This document shows, one piece after another, positions 58,465 through 64,000 of a stretch of DNA of 64,000 nucleotides. Each line of letters starts with the position of its first letter. Within the stretch, counting starts at the first letter, position 1. The stretch is from Salinimonas profundi (GTDB taxonomy: Bacteria > Pseudomonadota > Gammaproteobacteria > Enterobacterales > Alteromonadaceae), in contig NZ_JABBXD010000008.1 in assembly GCF_014750655.1 (NCBI RefSeq), positions 62,001 to 126,000 on the forward strand, written 5' to 3'. Under the pieces are notes generated by a model that worked only from the letters and a program-made list of their open reading frames with translations, searched no databases and was not told the DNA's origin. The translations under genes and the position numbers were made by a program.

Positions 58465-59033
58465 ACCTGCTTCCCTGGCGTGAACAGCAGCGCCAGTTAC
58501 AAAAAAAGAATTATTTAGGCTTCCTTGCTTTGGTAGCGCTTACTATCGGGCTCATCTTCTGGGTGGCCGGCCAGACCATTGAACAACAAACACAGCACCA
58601 GAATGCGCGTAATACTTTTCTGACCCAGGAAATCGCTAAGCTGGATGCGCAGATTACTGAAATTCAGAAAATCAAAGAGAAAAAGTCTGCCATTGAACAA
58701 CGCATGGCGCTGATTGGCCAGTTGCAGGTCAGCAGGAATGTGGCGCCGCGGGTATTCCACGAGCTGGCGCAGATTGTGCCGCCGGGCGTGTCTTTTAAAA
58801 CCATGCAGCGTTCTGGAAACAGCATCACGATTGAAGGTATCAGTGAGTCAAATAACCGCCTGTCAGATTTTATGCGTCGCATTGAAAATTCTGAGGTGTT
58901 TTCTCACGGTGATTTATCGTCAATTATTGCCGATACTTCCGCAGCTGATGCGGTGAGTGGCTTTACCTTAACCTTTCAGATCAGCCCTGACGTTGCCCCT
59001 GTCCCGGCTGATACTACTGCCAAGAAGAGTTAG
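58452..59033 (+). CDS. pilN: Type IV pilus assembly protein PilN
   Basis: Inner-membrane bitopic protein linking PilM to PilO. It starts with the PilM-binding motif MAHVNLLPWREQQRQ, followed by a membrane helix (~24-42), a coiled coil (~50-90) and a ferredoxin-like periplasmic domain. 193 residues. Confidence 0.95.
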   Translation: MAHVNLLPWREQQRQLQKKNYLGFLALVALTIGLIFWVAGQTIEQQTQHQNARNTFLTQEIAKLDAQITEIQKIKEKKSAIEQRMALIGQLQVSRNVAPRVFHELAQIVPPGVSFKTMQRSGNSITIEGISESNNRLSDFMRRIENSEVFSHGDLSSIIADTSAADAVSGFTLTFQISPDVAPVPADTTAKKS

Positions 59034-59035
59034 CC

Positions 59036-59653
59036 ATGAAGTTTGATGTTAATAAACTAAAAGAGCTGAATGACCTGGATTTCGAGCAGGTTGCGATCTG
59101 GCCTAAGGAAATAAAAATTGTTGTTGCCGTATTTGTAGCAATCATCATTGCCGGAGTAAGTTACTGGTTTGTGGTCAAGCCTAAACTGCCAGTGCTTGAA
59201 GCGGCACAGAAAAAAGAAGCAGAGCTGAAAATGCAATTTGAAGCGAAATACCGGATTGCGGTCAATCTGGACGCTTACGAATCGCAACTGGCAAAAATTA
59301 AGCAGGATTTCTCGTCCATGCTGCGCTCTTTGCCCACCAGCAACGAAACCCCGGGCTTGCTGGACGATGTCACCTATGTCGGCACGTCTGCAGGATTAAC
59401 ATTTAAAGTGTTGAACTGGCAGCAAGAGATTCCAAAAGAGTTTTATACCGAGCTTCCCATTGAGATGGAAGTCAGCGGCGACTATCACAGTTTTGGTCAG
59501 TTTGCCTCCAAAGTGGCTGACTTGCCCCGTATCGTGACACTGCATAATTTCCGGCTTGAGCAACAGGATGAGCGACTGCAACTGCGTTTGCAGGCGAAAA
59601 CCTACCGTACCGCACTCACCGGTGTTCAGGAGACAGACAATGAAGCTGAGTAA
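59036..59653 (+). CDS. pilO: Type IV pilus assembly protein PilO
   Basis: Partner of PilN. 205 residues: cytoplasmic N-terminus, membrane helix (~29-46), coiled coil (~55-95) and a periplasmic domain with PILO signature features (GLTFKVLNWQQE, GDYHSFGQFASKVADLPRIV). Starts two bases after pilN; overlaps pilP by 14 bases. Confidence 0.95.
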   Translation: MKFDVNKLKELNDLDFEQVAIWPKEIKIVVAVFVAIIIAGVSYWFVVKPKLPVLEAAQKKEAELKMQFEAKYRIAVNLDAYESQLAKIKQDFSSMLRSLPTSNETPGLLDDVTYVGTSAGLTFKVLNWQQEIPKEFYTELPIEMEVSGDYHSFGQFASKVADLPRIVTLHNFRLEQQDERLQLRLQAKTYRTALTGVQETDNEAE

Positions 59654-60185
59654 TGTCATTTTTCCGTCACTTTGTGTTGGCCTGCTATCTGCATGTGCGC
59701 CCCAACTGGATGATTTAACGGCATATACTAATAAGGTCAAACAAAACACTCAGGTCCATATTGAGCCCTATCCGGAGTTCTCATCGCAACCTGCGTTTCA
59801 ATATGACTCAACAGACCGCAGAAGCCCTTTTAAACGGCCCGTTGACAGAAGTGAACCGCTGGTTGCTAAAACGCAGTCAAATTGTCTGCAGCCAGATTAT
59901 GATCGTCGCAAAGAGTCTCTCGAACAATATGGCCTTGATGCGCTGGCATATACCGGCAGCTTTAAAAGTAAGGGAACTGAATGGGTGTTGTTTAAAACTG
60001 CGGATGGCTCGCTTCTGAAGGGGACCCGGGGCAGTCGTATCGGCTTATTTTACGGCACGATAAAGTCTATTAACCGCCAGTCTGTAAAAATAGAACAGTT
60101 GCTTCCCGACGGTGCGGGATGTTGGCAGAGGGAAGAAACCACGTTGTCGCTGAATTCGACAGCAGGAGAAAATAATAATGTCTGA
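59640..60185 (+). CDS. pilP: Type IV pilus assembly lipoprotein PilP
   Basis: Links the PilMNO platform to the PilQ secretin. 181 residues with a lipoprotein signal (VGLLSAC, Cys ~19), a flexible N-terminal region and a C-terminal beta domain (GLDALAYTGSFKSKGTEWVL, RIGLFYGTIKSINRQSVKIE). The ATG at 59640 lies inside pilO and gives the lipoprotein start; the frame is open further upstream without a signal peptide. Overlaps pilQ by eight bases. Confidence 0.93.
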   Translation: MKLSNVIFPSLCVGLLSACAPQLDDLTAYTNKVKQNTQVHIEPYPEFSSQPAFQYDSTDRRSPFKRPVDRSEPLVAKTQSNCLQPDYDRRKESLEQYGLDALAYTGSFKSKGTEWVLFKTADGSLLKGTRGSRIGLFYGTIKSINRQSVKIEQLLPDGAGCWQREETTLSLNSTAGENNNV

Positions 60186-61953
60186 GCGATATATTTTTAA
60201 TAAACGGTTAAACAGTACGCATCGCAGAAAGTGGATGCTTTTCACAGGCCTGATGGCGTTTTTCTTTGTCATGAACGGTATGCCTCTGGCCGGCGCGCAG
60301 GAACAGCCTGTTCTGCTGGATCCTTATGAAGATAGCGAAGCAGGTTTTAACAATATCCTGACCAATATCGATTTTACCCGCGCCAAAAATAACACTGCCG
60401 TCACATTGGTGTCGTTCGAAAATGACAAAGTCAGCCCGCAACTGGTTGAGTCTCAGGGTCAACTGACTGTGACATTGCCTGGTGTTGCGCTGGCAGAAGA
60501 GCAATTTGTTGAACTTGATGTCACGCAGTTCGGCACTGCCGTAACGCATATCGAAAGTTTTCAGGATGAAGAGTCTGCTCGTCTGGTTATTGACTATGTT
60601 GACCCGGTATTCGCGCGTCACACGATGACCGATGAAGGTCTGCGTATCGAAATTGAACCTATGAGCGAAGAGCAACAGGAAGCGCTGAACGAAAAATCAA
60701 AGTATACCGGTAAGCCTATCTCACTGGACTTTCAGGATGTGCCTGTTCGTCAGGTGCTACAGATAATTGCACAGGTCAATGATTTCAATCTGGTAACAAC
60801 CGATACTGTAACCGGCAATGTTACGATTCAGCTTTCCGGTGTGCCCTGGGATCAGGCGCTGGACATGATCTTGCGTATCAAGGGGCTGGATAAGCGCCTT
60901 GACGGTAATATCTTACTGGTCGCTCCTTCTGAAGAGCTGGCTGCCCGCGAGACACAGCAGCTGCAGTCTGAACAGCAGGTAAAAGAACTGGCACCGATGC
61001 AAACTGCGAATATCACAGTTAATTACGCAAAAGCTCAGGAAATGGCGGCCATTCTTAAGTCTGAAAGTGGCGGCATTCTAAGTGAGCGTGGCTCGGTCAG
61101 TGTTGATGAAAGAACGAATACATTGCTGGTAAGAGATACTCAGGAGTCTATCGATCAGGCCAGGGCAACGGTCAATGCGCTGGACATTCCGGTGAAGCAG
61201 GTCCTTATCGAATCTCGCATGGTAACGGTTCGTGACAATGTCGGTGAAGAACTGGGTGTTCGCTGGGGCATCACTGATCGCGGTTCTGATGCGGCTGTAT
61301 CGGGGTCACTGGAAGGTGCTGATACTGCCATCGGTGGTGGCGTGCCTGGCATAGACAGCCGACTGAATGTCAACCTGCCCGTTGCGGCTGCAGGTGCCGG
61401 TCGTATCGGTTTTCAGGTAGCCAGTCTGGTAGATGGCACCATTTTGGATCTGGAGCTTTCGGCACTGGAATCTGAGAATAAAGGTGAAATTATTGCCAGC
61501 CCGCGTATTACCGTAGCGAACCAGCGTGAAGCCTATATTGAACAGGGTACGGAAATTCCGTATGTACAGGCTACCTCGTCTGGCGCAACCTCTGTAGAGT
61601 TCAAAAAAGCCGTATTAAGCTTAAAAGTAACGCCACATATCACACCAGATAACCGCGTTATCCTGGATCTAGTTGTTACTCAGGATACGCGGGGTGAAAC
61701 CGTATCAACGTCTACAGGCCCAGCGGTGGCCATTGATACCCAGGAGATAAAAACACAGGTTCTGGTGGAAAACGGCGAAACGGTTGTGCTGGGTGGTATT
61801 TTCCAGCAACTGAATACCGATGATATATCGAAAGTCCCATTATTCGGCGACCTGCCAGTGGTAGGTAACCTGTTCAAGAAAAGTTCTGAGATTTATCAAA
61901 AGCGTGAACTGCTTATCTTCGTGACACCCAAAATCGTCACCGAGACACTTTAA
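60178..61953 (+). CDS. pilQ: Type IV pilus secretin PilQ
   Basis: Outer-membrane secretin pore for the pilus. 591 residues with an N-terminal signal (~19-41), one AMIN domain (~60-160), STN/N0 domain (LDFQDVPVRQVLQIIAQVND, ~180-199), N1 domain and the secretin core with VPLFGDLPVVGNLFKKSS near the C-terminus. One AMIN domain rather than two makes it shorter than Neisseria PilQ. A terminator follows. Confidence 0.95.
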   Translation: MSERYIFNKRLNSTHRRKWMLFTGLMAFFFVMNGMPLAGAQEQPVLLDPYEDSEAGFNNILTNIDFTRAKNNTAVTLVSFENDKVSPQLVESQGQLTVTLPGVALAEEQFVELDVTQFGTAVTHIESFQDEESARLVIDYVDPVFARHTMTDEGLRIEIEPMSEEQQEALNEKSKYTGKPISLDFQDVPVRQVLQIIAQVNDFNLVTTDTVTGNVTIQLSGVPWDQALDMILRIKGLDKRLDGNILLVAPSEELAARETQQLQSEQQVKELAPMQTANITVNYAKAQEMAAILKSESGGILSERGSVSVDERTNTLLVRDTQESIDQARATVNALDIPVKQVLIESRMVTVRDNVGEELGVRWGITDRGSDAAVSGSLEGADTAIGGGVPGIDSRLNVNLPVAAAGAGRIGFQVASLVDGTILDLELSALESENKGEIIASPRITVANQREAYIEQGTEIPYVQATSSGATSVEFKKAVLSLKVTPHITPDNRVILDLVVTQDTRGETVSTSTGPAVAIDTQEIKTQVLVENGETVVLGGIFQQLNTDDISKVPLFGDLPVVGNLFKKSSEIYQKRELLIFVTPKIVTETL

Positions 61954-61973
61954 AACACGATAATGATTAAAAA

Positions 61974-61997
61974 GGCGTCATGAGACGCCTTTTTTTA
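61974..61997 (+). terminator. Intrinsic terminator of the pil operon
   Basis: GGCGTC-ATGA-GACGCC stem followed by eight T, 20 bases after the pilQ stop. aroK therefore probably starts from its own promoter in the following ~220 bases. Confidence 0.9.
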
Positions 61998-62221
61998 TGA
62001 ATAAACGCTCCCTAACCCGCTGTTTTTCAAGCCTGCCGATTAAAACAACAACAAAACTTGCATCAGGACAGATGAAACTGAGATAATCCCGCTCTCGAAA
62101 ATTAAGCGAGGTTCTAGAGTGGTGCTTATAAATCGAGATTTTAAGCACGCGTAAATGGGTAGGCTGAGAAGGTAAGAGACGCGCCGCCCTTAACATAATG
62201 AAAGTTGTGATATAAGCAAAT

Positions 62222-62740
62222 ATGGCTGAAAAACGTAATATCTTTTTGGTTGGCCCAATGGGTGCTGGCAAAAGTACCATTGGCAGACATCTGGCAGACG
62301 AACTTCACCTTGAATTTTTTGACTCGGATCAGGAAATCGAACGCCGCACTGGCGCTGACATTGCGTGGATTTTCGATTTAGAGGGTGAGGAAGGCTTTCG
62401 CAAACGCGAAGAAAACGTCATTTACGATCTTACCGACAAGCAGGGTATTGTGCTGGCAACCGGTGGCGGTTCAGTGATGAATAAAGACGTACGTAACCGT
62501 CTTTCTGCACGGGGTATCGTTGTATACCTGCAGACCACAATTGATAAACAGGTTGCTCGTACACAGCGTGACAAGCGCAGACCGCTACTCCAGCATGGAG
62601 AGCCTGAGACTGTACTTCGCGAGCTGGCCGAAGTGCGCAATCCGCTTTATGAAGAAGTCGCGGATTATGTTATCGATACAGATGACCAGTCTGCACGTGC
62701 GGTAGCTAACCAGATTGTCAGTAAAATCGATTTGTTTTAA
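62222..62740 (+). CDS. aroK: Shikimate kinase 1
   Basis: Phosphorylates shikimate in aromatic amino-acid synthesis. 172 residues: P-loop GPMGAGKST (~11-19), shikimate-binding DSDQEIERR (~34-42) and GEEGFRKRE (~57-65), and ATGGGSV (~79-85). pilQ-aroK-aroB order as in E. coli hofQ-aroKB. Confidence 0.97.
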   Translation: MAEKRNIFLVGPMGAGKSTIGRHLADELHLEFFDSDQEIERRTGADIAWIFDLEGEEGFRKREENVIYDLTDKQGIVLATGGGSVMNKDVRNRLSARGIVVYLQTTIDKQVARTQRDKRRPLLQHGEPETVLRELAEVRNPLYEEVADYVIDTDDQSARAVANQIVSKIDLF

Positions 62741-62761
62741 TTAACATCAGGAGTTGCGCTC

Positions 62762-63832
62762 ATGTCGACGTTAACGGTGGATTTAAACGAGCGTAGTTAT
62801 CCCATTGAAATAAAAGCCGGTCTGCTTGCGCAGACTGGCTTTTTTATGCCCTATATAAAAGGGCCGATGGCAGTGATCGTCACCAACGAGACCGTAGCGC
62901 CTTTATATCTGGATAAGGTTATCGCTGCCTGCGGCGATAAACAGGTTGAAACCATCGTTATCCCTGATGGTGAGCAATACAAGTCGCTGGCGCAGTATGA
63001 ACATATCATGACGCGCCTGCTTGAACTTAATGCAGCCCGTGATACGACACTTGTCGCGTTGGGCGGCGGTGTTGTGGGTGATTTGTGTGGCTTTGTTGCC
63101 AGTACCTATCAACGTGGCATTCCCTTTATTCAGGTTCCGACGACCCTGTTGTCGCAAGTAGACTCGTCCGTAGGCGGCAAAACAGCTGTTAATCACCCGT
63201 TGGGTAAGAATATGATTGGCGCGTTTTATCAACCAGTGCTGGTCGCGATTGACGTTAACACGCTGCAAAGTCTTCCCCCCAGAGAGTTTGCTGCGGGCAT
63301 GGCAGAGGTCATCAAATACGGCATCATCTATGATGCTGACTTTTTCTCACATCTTGAGCAAAAGGTCAGTGCACTTCGCTCGCTCAATGAAGAAGCGCTT
63401 ATAGAGGTCATCTACCGGTGCTGCGCAATAAAAGCCGAGGTCGTCGCGCAGGATGAGCGCGAGGGTGGTTTGCGCGCTATTTTGAATCTGGGTCATACAT
63501 TCGGACATGCCATAGAGGCTGAGCAGGGTTATGGCAACTGGCTTCACGGCGAAGCTGTTGCAGCAGGCATGGTGATGGCCTGTCAGGCGGCAGAGCAATT
63601 AGACTGGCTGAACGCCGCACAAACGGAGCGCGTCAGACAATTAATCGCTGCTTTCTCCTTGCCTGTGAAAGGGCCTGATTCGATGCATATTGATGCCTAT
63701 CTGCCTCATATGCGTAGAGATAAAAAGGTAGAGGCCGGTCAACTTCGCTTCGTTATTCCAACGACTATTGGAAAGGCAGTGGTGACGCAGCAAGTCACAC
63801 AGCAAATGTTAGAAGACATACTGGGCCGTTAA
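62762..63832 (+). CDS. aroB: 3-dehydroquinate synthase
   Basis: NAD- and metal-dependent second step of the shikimate pathway. 356 residues: [14 protein letters not shown] (~102-115), [20 protein letters not shown] (~126-145), and the metal ligands in [18 protein letters not shown] and [16 protein letters not shown] precedes the ATG, 21 bases after aroK. Confidence 0.97.
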   Translation: MSTLTVDLNERSYPIEIKAGLLAQTGFFMPYIKGPMAVIVTNETVAPLYLDKVIAACGDKQVETIVIPDGEQYKSLAQYEHIMTRLLELNAARDTTLVALGGGVVGDLCGFVASTYQRGIPFIQVPTTLLSQVDSSVGGKTAVNHPLGKNMIGAFYQPVLVAIDVNTLQSLPPREFAAGMAEVIKYGIIYDADFFSHLEQKVSALRSLNEEALIEVIYRCCAIKAEVVAQDEREGGLRAILNLGHTFGHAIEAEQGYGNWLHGEAVAAGMVMACQAAEQLDWLNAAQTERVRQLIAAFSLPVKGPDSMHIDAYLPHMRRDKKVEAGQLRFVIPTTIGKAVVTQQVTQQMLEDILGR

Positions 63833-63924
63833 TCGTTGTCGATAATTCCCCTTCCTGGTAAATGCTGATTACATGCAACAGGAAACCGGGCAGTTATCGA
63901 CAGGCAAGTCTTTAGGGAGCGCGC

Positions 63925-64000
63925 GTGCAATCACCACTGCATGAACGACTGGAGTATCTGGTAACCTATTCCTCTCAGCTGATTTTTGTCAGCGGAGACT
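63925..64000 (+). CDS. damX: DamX-like protein, start only
   Basis: A GTG with AGGGAG upstream opens a frame reading QSPLHERLEYLVTYSSQLIF then VSGD, the usual beginning of DamX (AAA-like N-terminus, later membrane helix and SPOR domain) in this group. It follows aroB, as in E. coli. Only 25 codons are in the window, so the call rests on this opening and context. Confidence 0.75.
   Translation, partial: MQSPLHERLEYLVTYSSQLIFVSGD

Overview
The window reads as chromosomal DNA of a marine-type gammaproteobacterium, most likely in the Alteromonadales (Alteromonas and relatives). Protein sequences and gene order support this: rhlB-gppA divergent from trxA, tatABCD, orn followed by a tRNA-Gly(GCC) array and divergent from rsgA-psd, envC-yibQ divergent from yibN-grxC-secB-gpsA, argCBFGH-argA, and mrcA divergent from pilMNOPQ-aroKB-damX. 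Most of it is ordinary core genome. The genus is inferred, not proven. No CRISPR array, prophage or intact insertion sequence was seen.

Layout. 1-5.2 kb (minus strand): a membrane hybrid sensor kinase cut by the window edge, an exported M20 amidohydrolase and rho. 5.4-10.2 kb: an accessory-looking patch between rho and trxA, genes that are adjacent in E. coli. It holds a chimera of a polysaccharide pyruvyl-transferase front and a GGDEF back, a frameshifted sugar transferase, yaeQ with a small partner, a small membrane protein with two apparently compensating frameshifts, and a sensor-like protein that ends where a kinase domain would begin. 10.2-19 kb: trxA, rhlB, gppA, then a minus-strand run tatABC, a periplasmic protein, tatD, a 7TMR-DISM diguanylate cyclase and hemB. 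19.2-23.6 kb: an exported protein, ilvIH, a gene-poor stretch and a hotdog-fold protein.

23.7-24.6 kb holds two identical tRNA-Gly(GCC) genes embedded among at least five decayed or hairpin-bearing copies, behind a recognisable promoter. 24.6-29.3 kb: orn, rsgA, psd, an EamA transporter, a glycerophosphodiesterase, and a MerC-family gene with a perfect 13-bp Zur-type palindrome upstream. 29.4-33.8 kb: division and envelope genes (yibQ, envC) and the yibN-grxC-secB-gpsA operon. 33.9-38.1 kb: a TonB-dependent siderophore receptor with a PepSY membrane protein and a small membrane protein, behind two Fur-like boxes.

38.1-47.4 kb: trmL, a lysophospholipase-like gene, a possible histidine-kinase remnant, mgsA, and the arginine operon argCBFGHA behind a long leader with ArgR boxes. 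47.4-54.5 kb: a lipoprotein, a hydrolase, an NhaC antiporter, yghU, a DUF4382 lipoprotein and NAD-malic enzyme. 54.6-64 kb: mrcA, the type IV pilus assembly operon pilMNOPQ, aroK, aroB and the start of damX.

The parts most worth checking are the pyruvyl-transferase/GGDEF chimera with its decaying neighbours, the tRNA-Gly array with structured spacers, the Zur-box MerC gene, and the 300-nt argC leader.
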